Assembly: GCA_013388965.1 (NCBI GenBank)
Contig: JACAEG010000097.1
Location: forward strand, 1-39,229
Direction: 5' to 3'
Length of the DNA stretch: 39,229 nucleotides
DNA from: Pseudorhodoplanes sp.
Lineage (GTDB): Bacteria; Pseudomonadota; Alphaproteobacteria; Rhizobiales; Xanthobacteraceae
Shown here one piece after another: positions 1 to 7,642 of the stretch. Below the pieces are notes generated by a model. The model had not been told where the DNA came from. It saw only the letters and a program-made list of their open reading frames with translations, and searched no databases. The first letter of the stretch is position 1, and each line of letters starts with the position of its first letter. A program made the position numbers and the translations under genes.

Positions 1-516
1 CGCGATGCCGACGCGCGCGTGGCGCCGGCGCGCGCCCGCGCCAGCGCCGCGGCTATGGAAGCGGGCGACAAGGCCGGCTACGAGATGCCGCGCCTGTCCA
101 CCTTTTGCGGCCGGGAAATGCGCCATTCCGGCTGGTATCCCGATTATGTGCTGCGGCTGTTCCGCAGGAGCGCCGGCCGGTTCTCGAACGATGCCGTGCA
201 TGAGCGCGTGATTTGCGACGGCCCTGTCGGCCGGCTCACCGAACCCCTCGTTCATCATCCCGTTCACCGGCTGGAAGACGCGCTCTCGCGCATGGACCGC
301 TATTCCACAGCGGGCGCGGGCATGCTGGTGGCGAGCGGGCGCCGCGTCGGCTTCATGACCGGCATCCTGCGCGGCTTCTGGTCGTTCTTCCGCACCTATA
401 TCCTGCGCGCGGGATTTCTCGACGGGCGCGAGGGCTTTCTGCTCGCCGTGGCGAATGCGGAGGGCACCTATTACCGCTACATGAAGGCATGGCTCGCGGG
501 GCGCAAGCGTGGCTGA
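1..516 (+). CDS. WaaE/KdtX-like family 2 glycosyltransferase, 5' end outside window
   Basis: This is the C-terminal part of a GT2 enzyme of the lipopolysaccharide-core WaaE/KdtX/LgtF type, which adds a hexose to the inner core at the cytoplasmic face of the membrane. The reading frame is open from base 1 to the TGA at 514-516, so only about 171 residues are seen. The segment CGREMRHSGWYPDYVLRLFR, followed by a NDAVHERV motif, is the family's typical acceptor-side region. The N-terminal GT-A fold with its DxD motif lies before the window. A hydrophobic/basic tail near FWSFFRTYILRAGFLDG could touch the membrane, as is common in this family. The stop overlaps the next gene's GTG by 8 bases, so the two are probably cotranscribed. 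Family assignment is good; the exact sugar is unknown. Confidence 0.8.
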   Translation, partial: RDADARVAPARARASAAAMEAGDKAGYEMPRLSTFCGREMRHSGWYPDYVLRLFRRSAGRFSNDAVHERVICDGPVGRLTEPLVHHPVHRLEDALSRMDRYSTAGAGMLVASGRRVGFMTGILRGFWSFFRTYILRAGFLDGREGFLLAVANAEGTYYRYMKAWLAGRKRG

Positions 517-1339
517 GACGGTTTCGGTGATCGTGACGACGCATGCGCGGGAAGACGCGCTCGATGCGGTCCTGCGCTCGCTCTCGCGCCAGAGCGATCG
601 GAATTTCGAGACGATCGTCGCCGATGACGGTTCGGGGCCGGCGACCGCCGCCCTCGTTGCCGCCTGGACGCCGCATTTCGGGCATCCGCTCAGGCATGTC
701 TGGCACGAACACAAGGGGTTCCGCGCGGGCGAAATCCGCAATCGCGCGGTGCTGGCGAGCACCGGCAGCTATCTGATCTTTCTCGACGGCGATTGCATCG
801 CGCGCCCCGATTTCGTGGCGACCCATCGCGCGCTGGCGGAGCGCGGGTGGTTCGTCACCGGCAACCGCATCCTGATGTCCGAAGACCTCACGCGACGAAT
901 CCTGAGCGAGCAGCGCGAGCCCGAGAGCTGGGGTCTCGGCGATTGGGTCCGGCAGTGGCGCCGGCGCGGCATCAACCGTCTGCCGCCCCTGCTGTCGCTG
1001 CCGCTCGGACCCCTGCGCAAATGGCGGCCGCATGCGTGGCGGGACGCGCGCTCCTGCAATCTCGCCATCTGGCGCCCGGACTTCGAAGCCGTCGACGGCT
1101 TCGATTGCGACTATAATGGCTGGGGGCGGGAGGATTCGGATTTGCTGGTGCGCCTGCTGCATTCCGGTGTCCGGCGCAAGGACGGGACATTCGCAACCGG
1201 CGTGCTGCATCTGTGGCACCCGGCGGCCGAGCGAAGCTTCCTCGCCGCCAACGACGAGAAGCTCGCGCGCGCGATCGGCGAGCGCAGGGTGAAGGCGCGG
1301 CAGGGGCTCTCGGTCCTAGCAAGTGCGGCGGGGACATGA
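509..1339 (+). CDS. Family 2 glycosyltransferase with galactosyltransferase-type C-terminal motif
   Basis: This is a GT2 (GT-A fold) sugar transferase of 276 aa, predicted cytoplasmic or membrane-associated. The N-terminus reads VSVIVTTHARED, an ADDGS motif sits at residues 38-42 and the metal-binding DGD is at 93-95. The C-terminal half carries GWGREDSDL (203-211), the motif of the Glyco_transf_7C domain seen in galactosyl- and chondroitin-type transferases. The start is GTG at 509, inside the end of the preceding gene; the stop overlaps the ATG of the ligase-family gene as ATGA (1336-1339). This tight coupling suggests one core/O-antigen operon. Donor and acceptor cannot be read from sequence; a galactose or other hexose donor would fit the motif. 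Confidence 0.85.
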   Translation: MAETVSVIVTTHAREDALDAVLRSLSRQSDRNFETIVADDGSGPATAALVAAWTPHFGHPLRHVWHEHKGFRAGEIRNRAVLASTGSYLIFLDGDCIARPDFVATHRALAERGWFVTGNRILMSEDLTRRILSEQREPESWGLGDWVRQWRRRGINRLPPLLSLPLGPLRKWRPHAWRDARSCNLAIWRPDFEAVDGFDCDYNGWGREDSDLLVRLLHSGVRRKDGTFATGVLHLWHPAAERSFLAANDEKLARAIGERRVKARQGLSVLASAAGT

Positions 1340-2613
1340 CGATGACCAAATCGGTCGCCGCCGCACGTATCGACCTGGTGCAATGGCGCCGCGCGGCGGA
1401 TTGGCTCGCGATGGCGCTCGCGGCATCGCTGCCCTGGTCGACGTCGGCGACGCTCGTCATTGCCGGGCTGTGGCTCGTCGCGCTCCTGCCGACGATCGAA
1501 AAGGATGACGTGCGGGCAATGCTGGCGTCGCCCGCCGCCTGGCTGGTGCTGGCGCTGATCGCATTCGGCGCAGTCGGCATGCTGTGGGCGGATGCGCCGT
1601 TCAAGGAGCGGTTTCGCGGCTTCGATTCCTATCTGAAGCTGCTCGCCCTGCCGTTGCTATTCATTCACTTTCGAAGGTCGGAGAATGCGGTCGGCGTGCT
1701 CTATGCGTTCGTCGCCTCCTGCGCCGTGCTGCTCGTGCTCGCATTCGTCTCGTTCGCCTCGTTCAGCTATGGCTGGTTCGAGATCGGCAAGAAGCCGGGC
1801 GTGCCGGTCAAGGACACGATCGCGCAGAGCGCCGAGTTCGCGCTCGCCGGCTCCTTCTGCCTGATCCTTGCAATCAGGCGATGGCGGGCGAATGCAAGGG
1901 CGCAAGCGACAGGACTTGCCCTGCTTGCCGTTGCGTTCTTTGCCGATATCGGCCTTCTCGTCGGCAGCCGGACGGGACTCGCGAGCGTGCCGGTGCTGCT
2001 CGTGGCCGTCGCCGTCAAATCCTTCGCCTTCAGGCGCGCTGCCGCAACGGCGGTTGCGGGACTGGTCGTTGTCGGAGCCGTCGGATTGTCGAGCGAGACC
2101 GTGCGCGACAAGATCGCCAGGGCCTGGAGCGAAGTCGAAACCTACCAGGAGACCAATGCCAACACCTCCGCGGGCGCGCGGCTGGAATTCTGGAGGAAGT
2201 CGGTCGGTTTCATCGCCGAGGCGCCCCTGATCGGGCATGGCACGGGCTCGATTCGAAGTCAGTTCGCGCGCGTTGCGACCGGCGAGGGCGCATCGGGGCT
2301 GATAGCGGACAACCCGCACAACCAGACGCTCGCGGTCGGCATCCAGCTCGGCTTCGCCGGCATGGCATTGCTGTGCGCAATGTGGATCGCCCACCTGATG
2401 CTGTTTCGAGGGCCGAGCCTCGCGGCCGCGATCGGCGCGCTGGTCGTGGTGCAAAACATTTTCGGGTCGCTGTTGAATTCGCATCTGTTCGACTTCACGC
2501 ATGGCTGGCTCTATGTGGTCGGCGTCGGTGTCGCCGGAGGCGTGATGCTGAAGGGCGTGGGCGCCTCCGAAGCGTCGGCGTCCTCGCAGGCTGCGGATGT
2601 GGCACGCCCGTGA
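1336..2613 (+). CDS. O-antigen ligase / polymerase family membrane protein
   Basis: This 425-aa polytopic membrane protein has about ten to twelve hydrophobic segments and resembles the Wzy_C (O-antigen ligase) family. WaaL moves undecaprenyl-linked O-chain to lipid A-core on the periplasmic side; the related Wzy polymerises repeat units. The large hydrophilic stretch between later membrane segments, roughly residues 235-310, contains SAGARLEFWRKSVGFIAEAP, LIGHGTGS and DNPHNQTL. The arginine and the HN pair are typical of the periplasmic loop of ligases. The ATG at 1336 is chosen because it gives an ATGA overlap with the upstream stop; an in-frame extension back to 1213 would run through the upstream gene. 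The GTGA at 2610-2613 couples it to the GT9 gene. Ligase is favoured by the core-gene neighbours, but polymerase cannot be excluded. Confidence 0.82.
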   Translation: MTMTKSVAAARIDLVQWRRAADWLAMALAASLPWSTSATLVIAGLWLVALLPTIEKDDVRAMLASPAAWLVLALIAFGAVGMLWADAPFKERFRGFDSYLKLLALPLLFIHFRRSENAVGVLYAFVASCAVLLVLAFVSFASFSYGWFEIGKKPGVPVKDTIAQSAEFALAGSFCLILAIRRWRANARAQATGLALLAVAFFADIGLLVGSRTGLASVPVLLVAVAVKSFAFRRAAATAVAGLVVVGAVGLSSETVRDKIARAWSEVETYQETNANTSAGARLEFWRKSVGFIAEAPLIGHGTGSIRSQFARVATGEGASGLIADNPHNQTLAVGIQLGFAGMALLCAMWIAHLMLFRGPSLAAAIGALVVVQNIFGSLLNSHLFDFTHGWLYVVGVGVAGGVMLKGVGASEASASSQAADVARP

Positions 2614-3674
2614 GCGAGCGGCTCGATCTGCCGGAAGACCCGAAAATTCTCGTCGTCGCGTTGCGCCGGCTCGGCGACGTGTTGCTGACGACGCCGCTGA
2701 TCCGCAGCCTGCGGCGCGCCCGGCCCCGTGCCGAGATCGACATGCTCGTGTTTTCGGACACGGCGGCGATCCTCGAGGGCAATCCCGATTTGTCGCGCGT
2801 GATCGAGGTCGCGGCATCTGCGAGCTTCGCCGATCAGATCGCGCTCCTTCGGCGCCTGTGGCAGCGCTACGACCTCGCGATCACTACCCAGGCCGGAGAC
2901 CGGCCGAGCTTTCTCGCGATCGCGGCGGGGCGCACGCGCTGCGGGATGGTCGAGGATCGGCTGATCGGGCGGATCAAGCGCGCATTTCTGAATCGTGCGG
3001 TGCCGATGGGCAGGGAGACGCATCGCGTCGAGGAAATTCTCTCGCTCGCGCGGGCGATCGGGATCGAGCCGGCTGCGGAGGTCGTCTGCCCGCGCGCGGT
3101 GCCGCGGCCCGACCTCTTTCCCGGCAAGCCCTATGCCGTGATCCACGCCGCGCCGCAATTCACCTACAAGCAATGGCATGCGCAGGGGTGGCGCGCGCTC
3201 GCGCAGCATCTCGCCGGACGGGGCCTCGCGGTGGTCGCAACCGGCGGACCGGGCGAGAGAGAGCGACTATACCTCGATACCGTCTGGGACGGCGCCGATG
3301 TGTTGCGGCTCGATGGCAGGCTGCGCTGGGGGGAACTCACCGCGCTGCTGCGGGGGGCCAAGGCCTATGCGGGGCCGGATACCTCCGTGACCCATCTCGC
3401 CTCAGCCTCGGGCTGTCCCACGCTGGCCCTGTACGGGCCGACCGACCCGCGCCTGTGGGGGCCGTGGCCGGCAGCCGGACTGAGCGCCCCCTGGAACACG
3501 GCCGAAGCCGTCCAGCGCCGCGGCAATGTCTGGCTCGTGCAGAACCCGCTGCCCTGCATGCCCTGCCAGCACGAAGGCTGCCTCCGGCGGCTGGACAGCT
3601 ACAGCCGCTGCCTTGACGAAATGCTGCCGGATCAAGTGGTTGCGGTTATGGACGAGGCCCTTGCCGCGGCCTGA
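2610..3674 (+). CDS. Family 9 glycosyltransferase (ADP-heptose:LPS heptosyltransferase-like)
   Basis: This 354-aa GT-B enzyme belongs to family GT9, whose members add heptose to the LPS inner core. The N-terminal motif ILVVALRRLGDVLLTTPLIR (about residues 11-30) and the C-terminal donor site GPDTSVTHLASASGCP followed by ALYGPTDP (about 254-278) are diagnostic. A cysteine cluster near the C-terminus (PCMPCQHEGC, then SRCL) is common in some GT9 members. The start is GTG at 2610, overlapping the upstream TGA. A much longer open frame reaching back to 1584 is out of frame with the ligase gene and has no family match before 2610. It is probably the fourth gene of the core operon. ADP-heptose is the likely donor by family, but is not proven. 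Confidence 0.85.
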   Translation: MSERLDLPEDPKILVVALRRLGDVLLTTPLIRSLRRARPRAEIDMLVFSDTAAILEGNPDLSRVIEVAASASFADQIALLRRLWQRYDLAITTQAGDRPSFLAIAAGRTRCGMVEDRLIGRIKRAFLNRAVPMGRETHRVEEILSLARAIGIEPAAEVVCPRAVPRPDLFPGKPYAVIHAAPQFTYKQWHAQGWRALAQHLAGRGLAVVATGGPGERERLYLDTVWDGADVLRLDGRLRWGELTALLRGAKAYAGPDTSVTHLASASGCPTLALYGPTDPRLWGPWPAAGLSAPWNTAEAVQRRGNVWLVQNPLPCMPCQHEGCLRRLDSYSRCLDEMLPDQVVAVMDEALAAA

Positions 3675-3760
3675 GCCTTGCATGCCAGGCAGGGTGGCGC
3701 GCGGCGGCAAAGGCCGGTATTCACTGGGGACGGACCGGGACGGACGATGCGATTGCGGAC

Positions 3761-5656
3761 ATGACTTCGCGCAAGGCCTTGATTGTGGCGCACGATCTCG
3801 TTGCGACCGCAGCGGCGATCCTTGCCGCCTTCTACCTGCGTTTCGAGGGTGCGGACGGGCTCGCAGAGCGGCTGCCGATGCTTGCCTATCTGCTGCCGGG
3901 GATCGTCATCTATGCCGGGTTCGTCTATTCGTTCTTCCACCTCGACGACGCCAAGTGGCGGTTCGCGTCGCTGCCGGACCTCTACAACATCTTTCGGTCC
4001 GCCTCGGTGCTGGCGCTGTCGCTGCTGGTAATCGACTACATCCTGGTCGCCCCGAACATTTACGGCACCTTCTTCTTCGGCAAGGCGACCATCATCATCT
4101 ACTGGTTCCTGCAGATGGCCTTCCTCGGCGGGCCGCGCATGGCTTACCGCTATTTCCGCTATTCGCGGACGCAGCAGCATGTGCGGGCCGCCGACGCCGC
4201 GCCGACCCTGATTCTCGGCCGCACGGCGGACGCCGATGTGCTCCTGCGCGCGATCGAGAGCGGCGCCGTCAAGAAAATCCTGCCTGCCGGCATTCTCTCT
4301 CCGTCGCGCGCCGATCAGGGCCAGTCGATCCGCGGCATTGCCGTGCTCGGCGGCTTCGACGATCTGGAAGCGGCTGTCGCGCGGGTGAATGCGCGCGGCA
4401 TCACGGTTGCCCGCGTGATCCTGACCCCGTCGGCTTTCGAGCCGTCCGCCAAGCCCGAAACGCTGCTGATGCAGGCGCGCCGGCTCGGGCTCGCGACCAG
4501 CCGCATGCCGTCGCTCGATGCCGGGCCCGATGCGCTGCAGCTCGCGCCCGTGCAGGTGGAGGATTTGCTGTTGCGGCCCAGCGTGAAGATCGACTACGGC
4601 CGGCTGGAGAATTTCGTGAAGGGCCGCTCGATCGTGGTGACCGGCGGCGGCGGGTCGATCGGCGCCGAAATCTGCGACCGCATCGTCACCTTCGGCGCCG
4701 CGCGCGTGCTGGTGATCGAGAATTCCGAACCGGCCCTGCATGCGGTGCTGGAAAGTCTTTCCGCGCGCCAGAGCGCCGCACAGATCACCGGCCGGCTTGC
4801 CGATATCCGCGACCGCGACCGCATTTTCCGCCTGATCGCCGAATTCCGGCCCGACATCGTGTTTCATGCCGCCGCGCTGAAGCATGTCCCGCTGCTGGAG
4901 CGGGACTGGGGCGAGGGCGTGAAGACAAATGTCTTCGGCTCGGTCAATGTCGCGGATGCCGCCGTTGCGGCCGGCGCGTCGGCGATGGTGATGATCTCCA
5001 CCGACAAGGCGATCGAGCCGGTGTCGGTGCTCGGCGCCACCAAGCGCTTCGCCGAAATGTATTGCCAGGCGCTCGACGCGCATTTCGCGAGCCGCGCCGG
5101 CGGCGATCGCCCGATGCGCCTGATCGCTGTGCGGTTCGGCAACGTGCTGGCCTCGAACGGCTCGGTGGTGCCGAAATTCAAGGCGCAGATCGAGGCGGGC
5201 GGTCCCGTGACCGTGACCCATCCCGACATGGTGCGCTATTTCATGACGATCCGCGAAGCCTGCGATCTCGTGGTCACCGCCGGGAGCCACGCGCAATCGG
5301 CGCAGCGCAGCGATGTCGCGGTCTACGTTCTGAACATGGGTCAGCCGGTCAAGATCGTCGAGCTTGCCGAGCGCATCATCCGCCTGTCCGGCCTCGAGCC
5401 CGGCCGCGATATCGACATCACCTTCACCGGCATCAGGCCCGGCGAGCGCCTGCACGAGATTCTGTTTGCGCGCGAGGAGCCGACGGCGGAGATCGGCATT
5501 CCGGGCATCGTAGCGGCGCGGCCGGTCAGTCCCTCGATCGACGCCATGCGGGCCTGGCTCGCCACACTTGAGCAGGGGCTCGCGCGCGACGACCGCACCG
5601 CGATCTATCGCGTGCTGCGCGATGCCGTGCCCGATTTTCGCGGCGAGGCGGCCTGA
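3761..5656 (+). CDS. CapD/WbpM-type membrane-bound UDP-sugar 4,6-dehydratase
   Basis: This 631-aa protein has the usual length and layout of the long FlaA1/WbpM/CapD family: four hydrophobic segments in roughly the first 130 residues, a CoA-binding-like Rossmann region, then an extended SDR domain. The NAD site is TGGGGSIG (294-301) and the active-site stretch is STDKAIEPVSVLGATKR from S413. Such enzymes convert UDP-GlcNAc to UDP-4-keto-6-deoxy-GlcNAc at the inner membrane. D415 and K416 match the conserved DK pair. L424 occupies the SDR Tyr position, where WbpM is recalled to have Met. An 86-base gap separates it from the GT9 gene, so it may have its own promoter. Its last 52 bases are antisense to the end of the SDR gene. 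With that SDR and the WecA-like gene it probably supplies the initiating sugar. Confidence 0.88.
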   Translation: MTSRKALIVAHDLVATAAAILAAFYLRFEGADGLAERLPMLAYLLPGIVIYAGFVYSFFHLDDAKWRFASLPDLYNIFRSASVLALSLLVIDYILVAPNIYGTFFFGKATIIIYWFLQMAFLGGPRMAYRYFRYSRTQQHVRAADAAPTLILGRTADADVLLRAIESGAVKKILPAGILSPSRADQGQSIRGIAVLGGFDDLEAAVARVNARGITVARVILTPSAFEPSAKPETLLMQARRLGLATSRMPSLDAGPDALQLAPVQVEDLLLRPSVKIDYGRLENFVKGRSIVVTGGGGSIGAEICDRIVTFGAARVLVIENSEPALHAVLESLSARQSAAQITGRLADIRDRDRIFRLIAEFRPDIVFHAAALKHVPLLERDWGEGVKTNVFGSVNVADAAVAAGASAMVMISTDKAIEPVSVLGATKRFAEMYCQALDAHFASRAGGDRPMRLIAVRFGNVLASNGSVVPKFKAQIEAGGPVTVTHPDMVRYFMTIREACDLVVTAGSHAQSAQRSDVAVYVLNMGQPVKIVELAERIIRLSGLEPGRDIDITFTGIRPGERLHEILFAREEPTAEIGIPGIVAARPVSPSIDAMRAWLATLEQGLARDDRTAIYRVLRDAVPDFRGEAA

Positions 5657-6564
5657 GCCATCGCGGCAAGCCCGGCCAGCGTGTCCACCTGCGGCCGCCA
5701 GCCGGCGCGGCGCAGCTTCGTGGCATCCGCGATCTGCGTGCCCCCCAGCCGATCCCACAGCGCGCCGCATCCCGATACTCTGAGCGCGAGTTCGAACCAG
5801 GCCGGTGACACGGAAAAGAGCTCCGGGGGCCGCCCCAGGCCCTTGCGCAGGGCGCCGACGATGTCGGCGAAGGTGACGGGCGCGACGTCCGCGACGACAT
5901 AGGTCTCGCCCGCCGTCGTCGGCTCGACCGCAACGAAACGGATCGCCGCGATCAGATTGTCGATCGCGAGCAGCGACCGCAGGTTATCGAACTTGCGAAA
6001 CGGCAGCGGCACGGGCAGCGCCGCGATCCGCAGCAGGCTTGCGAGATTGCCCTTCAGGCCGGGCCCGTAGATCACGACCGGGCGCAGGATCGTGAACGGT
6101 ACGCCGGAGAGACGAACGGCCTCCTCCGCTGCAAGCTTGGAGCGGCCATAGGCATCCGTCGGCCTCGGCGCGGCGTCCTCGCGCAGAACATCGGGTGACG
6201 AAGCGCCGGCCTGCGCGCGGATCGACGACATGAAGATCAGGCGGGAAATCCCGGACGCCGCCGCAGCCTGCGCCAGTTCCGCGGTGGCCTGATGATTGAC
6301 GCGATCGTAGCGCTCCAGCGCGGTCGCGCGATCCGCATGTGCGATGCCGGCGAGATGGACGACAATGTCCACGCCGGCGAGCAGCGGCTTCCAGTCGAAC
6401 GGCGTTGCGAGATCGGGAAGCCGGACCGGCTCGATGCCCGGCGCATGCGGCACTTGTGCGGTGTCGCGTGCGGCCGCACGCACCTGACCCCCGGCTTCCG
6501 CCAGCGCCAGCGCCAGCGAGCGGCCGACGAAGCCCGTCGCGCCGGTGACGAGGATGCGGGTCAT
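5605..6564 (-). CDS. NAD-dependent SDR epimerase/4-ketoreductase (WbpV/WreQ-like)
   Basis: This 319-aa extended short-chain dehydrogenase has an N-terminal NAD(P) site, TGATGFVG (7-14). The catalytic residues are Ser in FMSSIRAQ (113/114) and YGRSK giving Tyr139-x3-Lys143. The start is the ATG at 6564, which forms an ATGA overlap with the WecA-like gene upstream on the minus strand; a longer in-frame extension runs antisense through that gene and is rejected. In other loci an SDR beside a WecA/WbpL homologue and a 4,6-dehydratase reduces UDP-4-keto-6-deoxy-GlcNAc to UDP-QuiNAc or UDP-FucNAc, and the same is inferred here. Its stop (TAG, complement of 5605-5607) lies inside the 3' end of the convergent dehydratase gene. 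A UDP-sugar 4-epimerase is the main alternative. Confidence 0.85.
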   Translation of the reverse strand: MTRILVTGATGFVGRSLALALAEAGGQVRAAARDTAQVPHAPGIEPVRLPDLATPFDWKPLLAGVDIVVHLAGIAHADRATALERYDRVNHQATAELAQAAAASGISRLIFMSSIRAQAGASSPDVLREDAAPRPTDAYGRSKLAAEEAVRLSGVPFTILRPVVIYGPGLKGNLASLLRIAALPVPLPFRKFDNLRSLLAIDNLIAAIRFVAVEPTTAGETYVVADVAPVTFADIVGALRKGLGRPPELFSVSPAWFELALRVSGCGALWDRLGGTQIADATKLRRAGWRPQVDTLAGLAAMAQAASPRKSGTASRSTR

Positions 6565-7586
6565 GGGCGCGGGCGGCTGAAGGCGACGAGCAGCCAGGTC
6601 ACGCTCAGCACGCCGAGGGCGAGCGCGGCGAAGGCGGCAAAGCGCGTCTGGATCAGGGTAGCGGCGAGCGCGAGCGCGACCAGCGCGACGTTGACCACAA
6701 GGACGCGCGTCACGATCTCCATGACGCTGTAGCCGTTGTCGGTCGCGCGCTGATAAAAATGCGTGCGGTGCGCCTGCCAGAATTGTTCGCGCCGCGCGAT
6801 CCTGCGGATCAGCGTCGCGGTGGCGTCCGCGAGATAATAGAGCGGCAGCAGGATGGCGGCGGCGAGATGGCCGCTGCCCGCGAGCATGAGCAACAGCCAG
6901 CCGAGCAGCAGGCCGATCGGCAGGCTGCCGACATCGCCGAGGAAAAGCCGCGCCACCGGCCGGTTGAACGGGGCGAAGCCGAGCGTTGCGCCGAGCAAAG
7001 CCAGAGCGACGACTGTGCTCTGGGCGGGCAGGGCGCCGAACAGGCCGAGCAGAACCAGACCGCCGGTCACGGGAACGACCTCCGCGACGGTCATCCAGTC
7101 GAGCCCGTCCATTAAATTCACCAGGTTGACGAACCAGAGCCCGCCGATCAGGAGCAGGGCGCGCTCCAGCCACCACGGCAATTCCGCAACGATTCTAAGG
7201 TCTTGCGGCAGGAAGGCGATCACGATGGCGACGGCCGCGGCCTGCAGCAGCAGCCGCGGGATGACGGCAATGGCCCGGATGTCGTCCGCGGCCCCGAGGA
7301 TCGCCATCAGGACTGCCGCCGTCAGCACAATGCCGAGATTGTAGGGCGCGAAAAACGCCGATATGGCGGCCGCAGCGAAGAGGCTGACGACGATCGTCGC
7401 TGCAACGACCGCCGCACCGCCGCCTTGAGGCGTCGGCTCCGTGTGCGAGGAGCGCGCATTGGGCCGCGCGAGCGCATAGCGCACCATCCAGGGGCGCAGA
7501 ACGATAATCAGCGCGGCGGACAGAGCCGCCGCGCCGCAGACGGCCAGCACGCCCAGGATCAAACTTGTCGATTGCACATTCACCAC
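6561..7586 (-). CDS. WecA/MraY-like polyprenyl-phosphate sugar-1-phosphate transferase
   Basis: This 341-aa polytopic inner-membrane protein transfers a sugar-1-phosphate from a UDP-sugar to undecaprenyl phosphate, the first step of lipid-linked glycan assembly. Family motifs are in order: NARSSHTEPTPQGGG (43-57), the Mg/nucleotide DD pair in GAADDIRAI (D101-D102), NLVNLMDGLD (154-163), GDVGS (217-221) and the cytoplasmic HRTHFYQR (273-280). About ten or eleven hydrophobic segments match the family's topology. The stop overlaps the SDR start as ATGA, a pairing also seen in wbpV-wbpL and wreQ-wreU type loci. The likely substrate is therefore UDP-QuiNAc/UDP-FucNAc rather than UDP-GlcNAc, but this is inference. 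The 56-base gap to kdsD upstream suggests cotranscription. Confidence 0.9.
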   Translation of the reverse strand: MVNVQSTSLILGVLAVCGAAALSAALIIVLRPWMVRYALARPNARSSHTEPTPQGGGAAVVAATIVVSLFAAAAISAFFAPYNLGIVLTAAVLMAILGAADDIRAIAVIPRLLLQAAAVAIVIAFLPQDLRIVAELPWWLERALLLIGGLWFVNLVNLMDGLDWMTVAEVVPVTGGLVLLGLFGALPAQSTVVALALLGATLGFAPFNRPVARLFLGDVGSLPIGLLLGWLLLMLAGSGHLAAAILLPLYYLADATATLIRRIARREQFWQAHRTHFYQRATDNGYSVMEIVTRVLVVNVALVALALAATLIQTRFAAFAALALGVLSVTWLLVAFSRPRP

Positions 7587-7642
7587 CCGGCGGCGCCGTT
7601 CTTCATGCGGCTATCGCAGCAAGGACCCGATCGCCATGCGCG

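Noticed and set aside
1584-2609. Upstream extension of the GT9 frame
   Set aside because: It is a different phase over the ligase gene with no family similarity; GT9 similarity begins at GTG 2610.
3526-5571. 681-codon plus-strand open frame in another phase over the dehydratase
   Set aside because: Rich in Arg/Ala/Gly with no domain; the dehydratase frame carries all the motifs.
3632-5770. 712-codon minus-strand open frame opposite the dehydratase
   Set aside because: Antisense shadow of the 4,6-dehydratase, whose motifs and full length are convincing on the plus strand.
6565-7176. Upstream extension of the SDR frame
   Set aside because: It runs through the WecA-like gene in another phase and lacks family similarity before the ATG at 6564.
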